From NCBI GenBank assembly GCA_027386095.1, contig DAHXUN010000003.1:186001-250000 (forward strand): 64,000 nucleotides of DNA, read 5' to 3'. Positions 33,399-41,854 of the stretch are shown in pieces. Origin of the DNA: Nitrososphaerota archaeon. GTDB lineage: Archaea; Thermoproteota; Nitrososphaeria; Nitrososphaerales; UBA183. The translations under genes were made by a program, and so were the position numbers. The notes below the pieces were generated by a model. It saw nothing but the letters and a program-made list of their open reading frames with translations, was not told the origin of the DNA and made no database searches. Each line of letters opens with the position of its first letter. Position 1 is the first letter of the stretch.

Positions 33399-34313
33399 AT
33401 GCAGCCGCAGAAGAAGATCTGGATGGACGGGAAACTTGTCCCCTGGGACGACGCGAAGATACACGTCCTCACCCACGGGCTCCACTATGGGATGGCGGTC
33501 TTCGAAGGAATCAGGGCGTTCAAAACCCCCAGAGGGACGGCGATCTTCAGGCTCCCTGAGCACATCGAGCGTCTCATGAACAGCGCGAAGATCTACAGGA
33601 TGAACCTTGGCTACTCGGCAAAGGAGATAGCTCAGGCCTGCGTGGAGGTCGTTAGGAACAACCCGGCGGAGGAGTGCTACATCCGCCCCATAGCGTTCAC
33701 AGGCTACGGCGAGATGGGGCTCAACCCGCTCACAAGCAAGATATCGATGGCAATCGGCTCTTGGGAGTGGGGGTCCTACCTGGGGGACGCCTCCAAGAGG
33801 GGTGTGAGAGCGACGATCACCAACTGGGTCAGAATCGATTCGAGGGCGATGCCGGTGCAGGCGAAGTGCGCTGCGAACTACGCCAACTCTGCTCTGGCGA
33901 AGATGCAGGCCGTCGCTGCGGGGTACGACGAGGCGATCCTCTTGAACACCAACGGCATGGTGGCCGAGGGGCCGGGGGAGAACATATTCAGGGTCAAGGA
34001 CGGGATACTCAGCACCCCCCCCGCCAGCTCAGGGATACTCAGGGGGATAACACGCGACACCATCATCCAGTTCGCCCGAGACGAGAAGATCACCTTCTAC
34101 AGGAACGACGCCACGAAGGAGGAGCTGTACACCTCCGACGAGGTCTTCTTCAGCGGCACCGCGGCCGGGATCGCGAGGGTGAGCGAAATCGACGGGAGGC
34201 CGATCGGGGACAACGGGACGCCTATCACCGACATGCTGACGAAGCTCTACGACCAGGCCGTCCATGGGAAGGTCAAGCGCTACTCGAAGTGGCTGACCCC
34301 CGTCAAACCCTAG
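33399..34313 (+). CDS. ilvE: Branched-chain amino acid aminotransferase
   Basis: A fold-type IV PLP aminotransferase that interconverts Leu/Ile/Val and their 2-oxoacids. Seen are HVLTHGLHYGMAVFEGIRAF (25-42), YIRPIAFTGYGEMGL, the Schiff-base Lys156 in VQAKCAANYANSALAKMQA, EAILLNTNGMVAEGPGENIF and the C-terminal EVFFSGTAAGIARV. Length 304. The ATG follows a TATA-like CCTAAATATGG. The neighbouring acyl-CoA catabolic genes, and the methylcitrate-dehydratase-like protein, could handle the oxoacid-derived acyl-CoAs if it works in the degradative direction. Confidence 0.93.
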   Translation: MQPQKKIWMDGKLVPWDDAKIHVLTHGLHYGMAVFEGIRAFKTPRGTAIFRLPEHIERLMNSAKIYRMNLGYSAKEIAQACVEVVRNNPAEECYIRPIAFTGYGEMGLNPLTSKISMAIGSWEWGSYLGDASKRGVRATITNWVRIDSRAMPVQAKCAANYANSALAKMQAVAAGYDEAILLNTNGMVAEGPGENIFRVKDGILSTPPASSGILRGITRDTIIQFARDEKITFYRNDATKEELYTSDEVFFSGTAAGIARVSEIDGRPIGDNGTPITDMLTKLYDQAVHGKVKRYSKWLTPVKP

Positions 34314-34322
34314 GGCCGAAGC

Positions 34323-34856
34323 TCAGTTCTTCCTCGGCTTCTCCGAGGGGACGAAGTGGACGTCGGAGACGAGGTAGCGCGGGGGCCGGCGGAACACCGC
34401 CTTCACCTTCATCCCGATGAACATGTCCGCCTCCTTCGCGCCCTTCAGCCTCGCCAGGAGGAGTGTGTCCACCCCGTCGAACTCGACCAGCGCCAGGTTG
34501 AAGGGGGTCTCCTTCAGGAACTCCTCGCCCCCGTAGTAGCACGTCGTCCAGGAGTGGACCCGCCCCTCATTCGGGAGGGTGAACCACTCGGTCTCGGCGC
34601 CGCAGTTCATGCAGTGGCTCCGAGGCGTGGCGTACCTGTAGTGGCAGGCCTTGCACTCGCTCCCCATTATCTTCCCCCTCGCCAGCCCTAGGAAGAACGG
34701 GGAGTCCTCCGCGTAGCTGTGGATGTAGTTGATGGCGTAGGGGGAGAGTATGACAAGGTCCTCTGTCCCCACTGGATTCTTGTAGAGGGCCGCGCCCTTG
34801 GCGTTGACCTCCTTCATCACGTCCCTGAACCTAGCGAGCTTCTTCAGCTGGGCCAT
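34323..34856 (-). CDS. DUF35 zinc-ribbon/OB-fold protein (acyl-CoA partner)
   Basis: A 177-residue scaffold of the type that binds thiolase-fold enzymes. The rubredoxin-like zinc ribbon uses C68/C71 (CKAC) and C82/C85 (CMNC); the OB-fold follows (EGRVHSWTTCYYGG, LALVEFDGVDTLLLARL, IGMKVKAVF). In archaea such proteins bridge thiolase and HMG-CoA synthase; in actinobacterial steroid degradation a DUF35 domain binds the aldolase Ltp2. It is separated by one base from the Cys-less thiolase-like gene, so the two are almost certainly partners. Confidence 0.88.
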   Translation of the reverse strand: MAQLKKLARFRDVMKEVNAKGAALYKNPVGTEDLVILSPYAINYIHSYAEDSPFFLGLARGKIMGSECKACHYRYATPRSHCMNCGAETEWFTLPNEGRVHSWTTCYYGGEEFLKETPFNLALVEFDGVDTLLLARLKGAKEADMFIGMKVKAVFRRPPRYLVSDVHFVPSEKPRKN

Positions 34857-34857
34857 C

Positions 34858-36213
34858 CTATGCCCTCTCCATGATCGTGACTGTCACAGAGCTCCCGGTC
34901 CCGGCGTGGGAGTGGATCAGCCCGCGTTCTGCGCCCTTGATCTGGAGCTTGTCGTTCCCGAAGTGCTTCTGTATGCTCCCCTGGAGCTGCCAGAACGCGA
35001 AGACCCCCTGCATTATGCCTGTCGCGCCCACCGGGTGCCCGCACGCGATCAGCCCCCCCGAAGGGTTGACTGGTATGGTCCCCCTGTGCGGGAGGTCCAG
35101 CCCGTACTCTATCCCCTCGAGGAAGGGGTGCCCCTGGTCCACGAAGTCGTAGCCTTCGCCGTACCTGCACAGGCCGATGTCCTCGTAGGTCTGTATCTCC
35201 GAGCTCGCATAGGCGTCGTGGAGCTCGACGAAGTCCAGCTCCTTCTTGGGGTCGCTTATCCCGGCGTTCTTGTACGCCTCGAGGGCCGCGGCCCTCCCCG
35301 CGCGGAATGAATGCACGCCCGGGTACCTCAGGCCTGAGTAGTCCTCCGCCTTCTCCCATCGGAAGAGCGGCACGCTCCCGTGGGGCCTGTCCGCCAGCCT
35401 CATCGTGTCAGTCCCGCACCCGACCCCCTTGATGAGCACAGGGTGGTCTGTGTACTTGAAGGCGACGTCCTCCGACGCAAGTATGGCCACGGCGGCTCCG
35501 TCGCTCATGGTGCATATCATGGGCCTGTTCAGCGGGTAGGCGACCATCTCCCTCCCGAGGGCTTCTTTCATCGACAGCTTCTCAGGGTACTGGGAGTATG
35601 GGTTGTGGTTAGCGTTGATGTGGTTCTTAACTGAGACCATGGCCATGATCCTCTTCGCCTCCTGCGTCGCCTCCCTCTGAGCCTTCCTCTCGTCCTTGAC
35701 GTGGGCGAACTTCGTCTTCCTGAGGTACTCGTAGATGTGCCGCTGGACCATGAGCGCGTAGTAGCCTGTGTAGAACCCCCCCACAGGGTAGTCGAAGTTG
35801 GTGTCCGAGGCCAGGGCGATGAACTCGTTCCCCTTCCACGTCTCGACGTGCGACATTGTCTCGAAGCCGGCTACCAGACACACCTCGTTCCTCCCGCTGG
35901 CTACCGTCTCCCAGCCCGCCTGGATCGCCTGCCCGCCGGTCGCTCCCCCCCACTCGATCCTCCTCGAATCCTTCGGGTTCAGGCCCAGATAGTCTTGGAC
36001 CATAGACGCCGCCTTCAGCTGCCGCGCGAAGTGGTCCGAGAAGTAGGAAATCCTGCTGCTTTCGATGCCCGATGTCTTGAGGTCAGGGACGTCCTTCATT
36101 GCGTAGTCAAACGCCCGCTTGACCATCAGCCGGAAGTCCATGTCCGGGTGGGCCTTCGCGAACTTGGTCACGCCACCGGATATCATGTAGACCTTCCTCT
36201 GCCCCGGCATCAC
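34858..36213 (-). CDS. Thiolase-superfamily protein lacking the nucleophilic Cys (aldolase-like candidate)
   Basis: 451 residues with a thiolase/SCP-x fold: FxDHFARQLKAASMVQDYLGL, VCLVAGFETMSH, and the C-terminal NPSGGLIACGHPVGATG and HSHAGTGSSVTVTI. Where thiolases have the acyl-accepting Cys (usual pattern EAACASGG), this protein reads EWGGATGG (Gly90), so ordinary thiolysis is unlikely. The His of GHPVGATG remains. A missing Cys with a DUF35 partner is the pattern described for Ltp2-type retro-aldolases that cleave tertiary 3-hydroxyacyl-CoA side chains; that is analogy, not proof. It may alternatively be a non-catalytic scaffold. It starts 1 bp before the DUF35 gene. Confidence 0.75.
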   Translation of the reverse strand: MMPGQRKVYMISGGVTKFAKAHPDMDFRLMVKRAFDYAMKDVPDLKTSGIESSRISYFSDHFARQLKAASMVQDYLGLNPKDSRRIEWGGATGGQAIQAGWETVASGRNEVCLVAGFETMSHVETWKGNEFIALASDTNFDYPVGGFYTGYYALMVQRHIYEYLRKTKFAHVKDERKAQREATQEAKRIMAMVSVKNHINANHNPYSQYPEKLSMKEALGREMVAYPLNRPMICTMSDGAAVAILASEDVAFKYTDHPVLIKGVGCGTDTMRLADRPHGSVPLFRWEKAEDYSGLRYPGVHSFRAGRAAALEAYKNAGISDPKKELDFVELHDAYASSEIQTYEDIGLCRYGEGYDFVDQGHPFLEGIEYGLDLPHRGTIPVNPSGGLIACGHPVGATGIMQGVFAFWQLQGSIQKHFGNDKLQIKGAERGLIHSHAGTGSSVTVTIMERA

Positions 36214-36257
36214 GTTTCCCTGCCTGGTATGGGTATTAATTCCCTTCCGAACCGCGC

Positions 36258-38219
36258 CTATGCTCCTCCCAGGCCCTCCTTGGCCGCCTTGACGAAGCGA
36301 TCCACAGAAGCCGGGTCCGCCAGGGACCCCCTGTTCAGGACCTGGCCGGGGTCCGCCCCGGCGAGAATCCTCTTCATAGGGACCTCGAGCTTCTTCCCGT
36401 TGAGTGTCCGGGGGATGGCAGGGACGGCCACCACCCTATCAGGGAAGTACCTCGGCGAGAGGTCGGACCTTATCTGGGCCCTGATCTTGGCGACAAGCCC
36501 CTGGTCCAGGAGGGCGTCCTCCTTCAGAGACACGAACAGGACCATCTCCGCTCCCCCACCTCTGCCGGCGACGTCGAGCACGAGGGAGTCTGAGACTTCG
36601 GGGAGCTTCTCGACTGCCCTGTATATCTCGCTGGTCCCTATCCTCACCCCCTGCCGCTTTATCGTGGCGTCGGAGCGCCCGTAGATGACGCAAGTCCCGC
36701 GGCTGGTCACCTTGATCCAGTCCCCGTGCCTCCAGACCCCAGGGTACACGTCGAAGTAGCTCTCCCTGTAGCGGCTCCCGTCCTCGTCCCCCCAAAAGAA
36801 CACCGGCATGCTGGGCATCGGCTCGGTGATGACGAGCTCCCCCACCTTCCCCACCACCGGGGCTCCGCCCTCGTCGAACGCATGGATGCTGGCGCCGAGC
36901 GCCCTGCACTGCAGCTCCCCGGAGTACACGGGGAGGGTCGGGGACCCGGTCACGAAGGCGGTGCAGACGTCCGTCCCGCCGCTGAGGGACTCGAGCCAGA
37001 CGTCCTCTTTCGCCTTGGCATACACCCATTCGAACCCGTCCGTCGAGAGTGGCGACCCCGTCGACCCGATCCCCCTCAGGGAGCCCAGCCTGTGGGTGCT
37101 CCGCGGCTCAATCCCGGCCTTCATGCAGGCTGAGATGTAGGCGGCGCTCGTCCCCATATACGTCGTCTTTGTCTGCTCCATCAAGGTCCAGAGGGAGTCG
37201 GGGTGCGGCCAGGCGGGGTGTCCGTTGTAAAGGACGAGGGTCGCGCCGTGGAGCAGCCCTCCCACGAGGTAGTTCCACATCATCCACCCTGTCGTGGTGT
37301 ACCAGAAGAAGCGGTCTCCCTCCCTGACGTCGTTGTGCAGGGCCACGGCCTTCAGGAGCTCCACTAGTATCCCTCCATGCGAGTGCACTATCGGCTTCGG
37401 GAGCCCCGTCGTCCCCGACGAATAGAGGACCCAAAGAGGATGGTCGAAGGGGACGAACTCGTGGTCGAACTCTGCCCTCCCCCCGGTCGCCTCCTCCCAG
37501 TCCTCAGCCCCCGGGATCCCTCTCCCTTTGCTCCCCCCGGAGACCGCGACCGTCTTCTCTATGCTGGGGATAGCCCTGACCACCGAGGCGACCTCTTCCG
37601 CCCTGTCGGTCCACTTCCCTCCGTAGCCGTAGCCGTCGGCCGCGATCAGCACCTTCGGGCGTATCTGGCCGAACCTGTCTACCACCGACTGTGCGCCGAA
37701 CTCGGGGGGGCAGCTCGACCAGATGGCTCCCACGCTCGCAGTCGCGAGAAGGCCCACGACGGCCTCGGCCCCGTTCGGCAGGAACGCCGCCACCCTGTCC
37801 CCCCGCTCAACGCCTGACTCCTTCAGCCTCGCGGCCAGGGCCGAAGATTTCTTCCGCAGCTCCTGCCATGTGACTCCCTTCTCCGAGCCGCGCTCCCCTC
37901 GGCATATCAGCGCCTGCCCCTCCCTCTCCTTGGCGAAGACGCGCTCGGCGAAGTTGAGCTCGGACCCATCGAACCACTTCGCCCCAGGCATCTTCCTCTC
38001 AGTCAGCACCGGATAGTCGGCCCCCGACACGTCGAAGTACTTCCATATCGACCCCCAGAACCCCTCCAGGTCTTCAACCGACCAGCGCCAGAGGTCGCCG
38101 TATCCTTCGAAGGCGAAGCCCCTCTTCTCCAACCACTTCGTGTAGGCCGTCATGGTCGTCTTCCTGACGAAGCCCGGATCGGGTTCCCAGAGCAGCCTAC
38201 CCTCAGGCATTGCCTTCAC
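36258..38219 (-). CDS. aacS: Acetoacetyl-CoA synthetase
   Basis: Activates acetoacetate (or a similar beta-ketoacid) to the CoA ester. The AacS-specific N-terminus is WEPDPGFVRKTTMTAYTKWLEKRG, followed by FWGSIWKYFDV. The P-loop is LYSSGTTGLPKPIVHSHGG, the GGTDVCTAFV block follows, and the adenylation hinge is YGRSDATIKRQGVRIGTSEIYRAVE; the Lys near the C-terminus is in PRTLNGKKLEVP. The 653-residue length fits. It lies downstream of the thiolase-like gene on the same strand, 44 bp apart, suggesting one catabolic transcript for ketone-body-like intermediates. Confidence 0.9.
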   Translation of the reverse strand: MKAMPEGRLLWEPDPGFVRKTTMTAYTKWLEKRGFAFEGYGDLWRWSVEDLEGFWGSIWKYFDVSGADYPVLTERKMPGAKWFDGSELNFAERVFAKEREGQALICRGERGSEKGVTWQELRKKSSALAARLKESGVERGDRVAAFLPNGAEAVVGLLATASVGAIWSSCPPEFGAQSVVDRFGQIRPKVLIAADGYGYGGKWTDRAEEVASVVRAIPSIEKTVAVSGGSKGRGIPGAEDWEEATGGRAEFDHEFVPFDHPLWVLYSSGTTGLPKPIVHSHGGILVELLKAVALHNDVREGDRFFWYTTTGWMMWNYLVGGLLHGATLVLYNGHPAWPHPDSLWTLMEQTKTTYMGTSAAYISACMKAGIEPRSTHRLGSLRGIGSTGSPLSTDGFEWVYAKAKEDVWLESLSGGTDVCTAFVTGSPTLPVYSGELQCRALGASIHAFDEGGAPVVGKVGELVITEPMPSMPVFFWGDEDGSRYRESYFDVYPGVWRHGDWIKVTSRGTCVIYGRSDATIKRQGVRIGTSEIYRAVEKLPEVSDSLVLDVAGRGGGAEMVLFVSLKEDALLDQGLVAKIRAQIRSDLSPRYFPDRVVAVPAIPRTLNGKKLEVPMKRILAGADPGQVLNRGSLADPASVDRFVKAAKEGLGGA

Positions 38220-38279
38220 TCCCCCGCGTCTTTCTGGGCGTTATAAGCGCCGAGGCGGGGAGGGGGCCGCCGCTGACCC

Positions 38280-38897
38280 TCAACCTATGGGGGCGACCAT
38301 GAATATGGCGACGTCCCACATGAAGTGGCTCAGCATGCTCGAGCTCAGGTCCCCCGTCCTGTAGTAGGTGAGGCCCCAGACGGAGTCGGCGAAGAAGGTG
38401 GAGACGACCCAGAGCACGTTGAGGCTGGCGGCATGGATCAGAGCGTCCACGGCGGCCACGGCGAAGGGGGCCGCGGGCCCGAGCCTCGGGGCCGCGTAAG
38501 TCTGCAGGGTCCCTCTGAAGTACGACTCGAATCCCACGGAGTCGCAGGCCAGCACGAGCACTTGGAGGGGGAGCGGGTTCCCGGACGACGCTATCAGCGC
38601 ATAGATCGACGCCTCAGCCTGCGTCCCGACGCCGAGGGGGTGGAACGCCACTATGGCGAGGTTCCCCGCGTAGAACAGGGCGTAGAGCCCCGCCGCCGCC
38701 ACGGCCCCAAGAGCCAGGGTCCACCCCAGGGGGGCAAAGAGCCTGCGGTACCCCCCCGACGCGACAGCCACCGCGGCCATGCACCCGGTGGCTATGAACG
38801 TCGACAGCGCGAAGTCCCTCCCGGGGAGGAGGAAGAGCGGCATCATCCCAGCGGCGACGATAGCCAGCCCCAGCGCGGACCTTCGCGCCTTGTCCAA
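38280..38897 (-). CDS. CPBP-family intramembrane protease-like protein
   Basis: 205 residues with about five to six hydrophobic segments. The CPBP/CAAX-like motifs are reduced: FESYFRGTL (one Glu with Arg, instead of EExxxR), DALIHAAS and SHFMWDVAIF. Family members are intramembrane metalloprotease-like proteins involved in prenyl-protein processing in eukaryotes and in poorly defined roles in prokaryotes. No clear operon partner. The substrate is unknown; loss of one Glu makes activity uncertain. Confidence 0.72.
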   Translation of the reverse strand: MDKARRSALGLAIVAAGMMPLFLLPGRDFALSTFIATGCMAAVAVASGGYRRLFAPLGWTLALGAVAAAGLYALFYAGNLAIVAFHPLGVGTQAEASIYALIASSGNPLPLQVLVLACDSVGFESYFRGTLQTYAAPRLGPAAPFAVAAVDALIHAASLNVLWVVSTFFADSVWGLTYYRTGDLSSSMLSHFMWDVAIFMVAPIG

Positions 38898-39021
38898 CTC
38901 GCGTTCCCGGGAGGGTTGGCGTTAAATCCTCATCGCACGCCCACCCGCTCCGGCCCAGGGCTGCGCAGCCGGAGCCGCCCCTGTCAATCTTAATACTACT
39001 ACTCGCAGGTGGTAATCACGC

Positions 39022-40005
39022 ATGTGGTGCAGAAGCTCGGGGGAAGCGCAGACGGTCCCCCCCTGCCAGCTCGCCGGCCCTGCCCCGGCCGTCTCGCCTC
39101 CCCCGCGTAGCCTCGGCGTCAGGGCCGCGTTCCTTTCGGCGAGGCCATGGTCATTCACGATGACTTTCTCCTCGGTCACAATGGGCGCCCTCCTCGCGGC
39201 CCTCGCGGGGGAGTTCGACCTCCCGCTCTATCTCCTGACCCTCGGAGGGATGGTGGTCTTCCATGCGGCGACCAACATCCTCAACGACTACTATGACGTC
39301 AGGCACGGGGTCGACAAGCCAGGCGCCCCGACGACGAAGTACAGGCTGCACCCGGGCGCGGCCGGCGAGGCCCGCCTATCGACCATATTGGACTTCTCCC
39401 TCGGCCTCTACGCGGTCACCCTGCTGGCGGCCGCCTACCTCGCGTCGGTCGCCGGGCCTGCGATCCTGTTCATCACTGCGGCTGGCGTGGTGGGGAGCGT
39501 CCTGTACACCGCCGACCCTGTCGTCCTCAAGGCCAGGGGGGCGGGGGAGGCGACCGTGTTCGTGATGTGGGGGCTCCTGATCCCCACGGGTGCGTACATG
39601 GTGCAGACCCGCGCCTTCTCTTTGGTCCCTCTGGTTGGCGGGGCCCCGATAGGGGTCTTCGTCGCCCTAGTCCTCCTCGCCAACAACATCAGGGACATCG
39701 ACTACGACGGGTCCGTCAACACGAGGACGTTGGCCGTCCGCCTCGGAGTGAGGGCCGCATCCAGGGCCTACGGATGGCTCCTGGGGATCGCCTACGCCTA
39801 TGTCCTGGCCGAAGTCCTCTCTGGTTTCGTCAGCGCTTGGTCCCTCCTCGTCCTGGCCACGCTCCCCGGGGCGCTCCCTCTGTGGCGGATGTTCAGGGGG
39901 CCGGTCCCAGACAACGCCGACCCCAAGACAGCGGCGCTTGCTCTGCAGTTCTCCGTCCTGTACATGGTGTCCCTGGTCCTCTCCGTCTTTCTCCCGGTCG
40001 CCTAG
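39022..40005 (+). CDS. UbiA-superfamily prenyltransferase, MenA-like
   Basis: A membrane prenyltransferase with eight or so spans. The prenyl-diphosphate motif NILNDYYDVRHGVDKPGAP (about residues 86-104) and second loop ANNIRDIDYDGSVNTRTLAVRLG are of the 1,4-dihydroxy-2-naphthoate octaprenyltransferase (MenA) type, giving demethylmenaquinone. A TATA-like CTTAATACT (38989-38997) lies ~28 nt before the ATG. The first ~40 residues are Pro/Ser-rich and hydrophilic, so translation could also begin further in, near RAAFLSARPWSFT. Just upstream of the ATG is a GGTGGTAA element that also occurs in the dyad at 41015-41034. Menaquinone is the expected acceptor for the EtfD-like protein. Confidence 0.83.
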   Translation: MWCRSSGEAQTVPPCQLAGPAPAVSPPPRSLGVRAAFLSARPWSFTMTFSSVTMGALLAALAGEFDLPLYLLTLGGMVVFHAATNILNDYYDVRHGVDKPGAPTTKYRLHPGAAGEARLSTILDFSLGLYAVTLLAAAYLASVAGPAILFITAAGVVGSVLYTADPVVLKARGAGEATVFVMWGLLIPTGAYMVQTRAFSLVPLVGGAPIGVFVALVLLANNIRDIDYDGSVNTRTLAVRLGVRAASRAYGWLLGIAYAYVLAEVLSGFVSAWSLLVLATLPGALPLWRMFRGPVPDNADPKTAALALQFSVLYMVSLVLSVFLPVA

Positions 40006-40020
40006 GGGGCTCCCGCCGCT

Positions 40021-41010
40021 TCATCCCCTCGGCGCGAGCTCGTTCACCGCGAAGCCCACGTCCCCTATCGGCATCAGTATGGGGAGGGTGACGCCTGCCT
40101 TCCTGTACTCATCGATCCTCTCGGTCGCATGGTCCGGGGTGCCTGTGACAGTGAGCGCTTCGACTGCTTCTTCGGGGATCAGCCGTCTCGCTCCGGCTTC
40201 GTCCCCTCTCCTCCACGCCTCCTTCAACGGGCGGAGGTCCTCCTCAGTCACCCCGTACGGTGAGAGCGTCTCGGGGTCCACCACCTCGGACAGCTGGTAG
40301 GCGAAGAAGTAGTAGTCCTTGACTGCCTGGGCAGCCCTGGCGGGGTCCCTGTCAACCGAAGTCAACAGATAGGAGGCCCTCTCCACACCGCGGCCCTGCT
40401 TCGCTTCTCCTCGCTTGACGTTCTCCACCATCGCCTCTGTCCCGCGCGGGGTCGCCAGGGCTGGGGAGAGGATCACGCCGTCTGCGACGGTGGCAGCGAA
40501 CGCCTGGATCCTCGGCGAAAGAGAAGCGACGAAGATAGGGATCTTGCCGGCCACCTCGAAACCCATCGTGAGGCCATGGACCTGGAAGAAGTCGCCGTCG
40601 AACTCGACCCTCTCGCCCCCCCATGTCCTCTTGACGACTTCGACATACTCCCTTATCCTACGAATCGGCTTCGTCTCGCCGACGGGGAATATCCGGTGCC
40701 CTATCAGGGGGATGGTGGGGAAGCTCCCGAGCCCGAGCCCGAGCGTCACCCTCCCGCCTGACAGCTCGGAGAGGGTGGCGAACGTCGTCGCCGTGGTGAC
40801 CGGGTGCCTGGTGAACGTGTTAATCACCCCTGAGCCGAGCATGATCTTCATGGTGCTCGACGCCATCGCCGAGATGTACGTCACCACGTCTCTCTGATAC
40901 AAGGTCTCGTGCACCCAGACCGAGTCGTAGCCCAGGGCGTCTGCGCGAGATGCCTCGGCCATGGCGTCCCTCACGCTGATTATCGGGTTGAAACCGAGGC
41001 CGAGCTTCAT
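40021..41010 (-). CDS. LLM-class F420-dependent oxidoreductase (Mer-like)
   Basis: A luciferase-like TIM-barrel enzyme of 329 residues; family members use F420 (or FMN). It shows MKLGLGFNPIISVRDAMAEASRADALGYDSVWVHE, then VTYISAMASSTMKIMLGSGVINTFTRHPVTTA, TLSELSGGRVTLGLGLG, and PIFVASLSPRIQAFAATVADGVIL, the pattern of methylenetetrahydromethanopterin reductase relatives. Whether it works on a pterin or another substrate cannot be told. The ATG is 24 bp after the TrmB gene stop; that gap is filled by the inverted repeat 41015-41034. Confidence 0.88.
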   Translation of the reverse strand: MKLGLGFNPIISVRDAMAEASRADALGYDSVWVHETLYQRDVVTYISAMASSTMKIMLGSGVINTFTRHPVTTATTFATLSELSGGRVTLGLGLGSFPTIPLIGHRIFPVGETKPIRRIREYVEVVKRTWGGERVEFDGDFFQVHGLTMGFEVAGKIPIFVASLSPRIQAFAATVADGVILSPALATPRGTEAMVENVKRGEAKQGRGVERASYLLTSVDRDPARAAQAVKDYYFFAYQLSEVVDPETLSPYGVTEEDLRPLKEAWRRGDEAGARRLIPEEAVEALTVTGTPDHATERIDEYRKAGVTLPILMPIGDVGFAVNELAPRG

Positions 41011-41014
41011 GTCG

Positions 41015-41034
41015 TTACCACTATGCGGTGGTAA
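41015..41034. promoter_or_regulatory. Inverted repeat TTACCAC-N6-GTGGTAA before the LLM gene
   Basis: A perfect 7-bp dyad (TTACCAC at 41015-41021, GTGGTAA at 41028-41034) fills the 24-bp space between the TrmB-type regulator gene and the LLM oxidoreductase gene. The half-site GGTGGTAA recurs at 39008-39015, immediately before the MenA-like start. A binding site of the adjacent TrmB protein controlling both genes is the simplest hypothesis. Confidence 0.55.
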
Positions 41035-41808
41035 TTAGGGGTTCCGCCGGAGGGGCCTGGCGGCCTTCCACTGCTGTTCGAGGGACTCCATCACCGACAG
41101 GGCGAACGAGGGGCTCCTCACCCATATCGCCACGGCCGCGAACGACTCGTCCCTCCCCCTCGCGGGGACTCCTATGATGACCCCGCCCCTGTCCCCCGCC
41201 ATCATGTCGAGGAGGACGCCCTCGGACCTCCGCACCTCCAGCCCGCGCTTCTCCGCCTCCCGCAGCTCGACCCTTGTCAGCCTCTGGCTCGTCGGGACCA
41301 TCAGCTTGACCCTCCTCGGCTTCCTGCCGGCCTGTCCAAGGACCCCCAGGAACGCCGTCTTGGCTTCTATCCCCTTCCTCACGAGCAGGAACGCGTCCTC
41401 CGATTCGCGGAGGACCTCGAGGAAGGCCGCGGCGATGCTCTCCAGCCCCTTCAGCATCACCGGCTCCTGCTCCCCGTCCCGCGGCCTCGCGAGCGGCTCC
41501 AGCTCCGCGACTATCGTCCTCATGGCTGACTGCCTCCCCGCGAGCCTGGCCTCGAAGTCGACCACGTACTTGGCTATCCTGGAGCCAAGGGCTGCAGAAG
41601 GGGTGGCAGACTGGTAGACCCCGTCGGACTCGACGACGAAACCCTTCTGTTCAAGAGAGCGCAGGGTGTCGTATGTGCGCGACTGGGGGACCCCCGAGGC
41701 CTGCGCCGCCTCGCCTGCCTTCATCCCGCGGCCAAGCAGGGCGATGTAGAGCTTCGACTCGTAGGAGTTCAGCCCGAACGCATCTCTGAGGAGCTCCTCA
41801 GACTCCAT
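41035..41808 (-). CDS. TrmB-family transcriptional regulator
   Basis: 257 residues. The N-terminal winged helix is typical: LNSYESKLYIALLGRGMKAGEAAQASGVPQSRTYDTLRSLEQKGFV (about 13-58), followed by a coiled-coil dimerisation segment. The C-terminal ligand-binding-like domain is phospholipase-D-like as in TrmB (AFLLVRKGIEAKTAFLGVLGQ, then KLMVPTSQRL, GVLLDMMAGDRGGVIIGVP). Known TrmB proteins sense sugars, but the ligand here is unknown. It precedes the LLM gene on the same strand and probably controls it through the dyad at 41015-41034. Confidence 0.85.
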   Translation of the reverse strand: MESEELLRDAFGLNSYESKLYIALLGRGMKAGEAAQASGVPQSRTYDTLRSLEQKGFVVESDGVYQSATPSAALGSRIAKYVVDFEARLAGRQSAMRTIVAELEPLARPRDGEQEPVMLKGLESIAAAFLEVLRESEDAFLLVRKGIEAKTAFLGVLGQAGRKPRRVKLMVPTSQRLTRVELREAEKRGLEVRRSEGVLLDMMAGDRGGVIIGVPARGRDESFAAVAIWVRSPSFALSVMESLEQQWKAARPLRRNP

Positions 41809-41854
41809 GGCCGAGGGGGGAGGGCGGACGATGATATAGGTCAGACAGCCGCGG

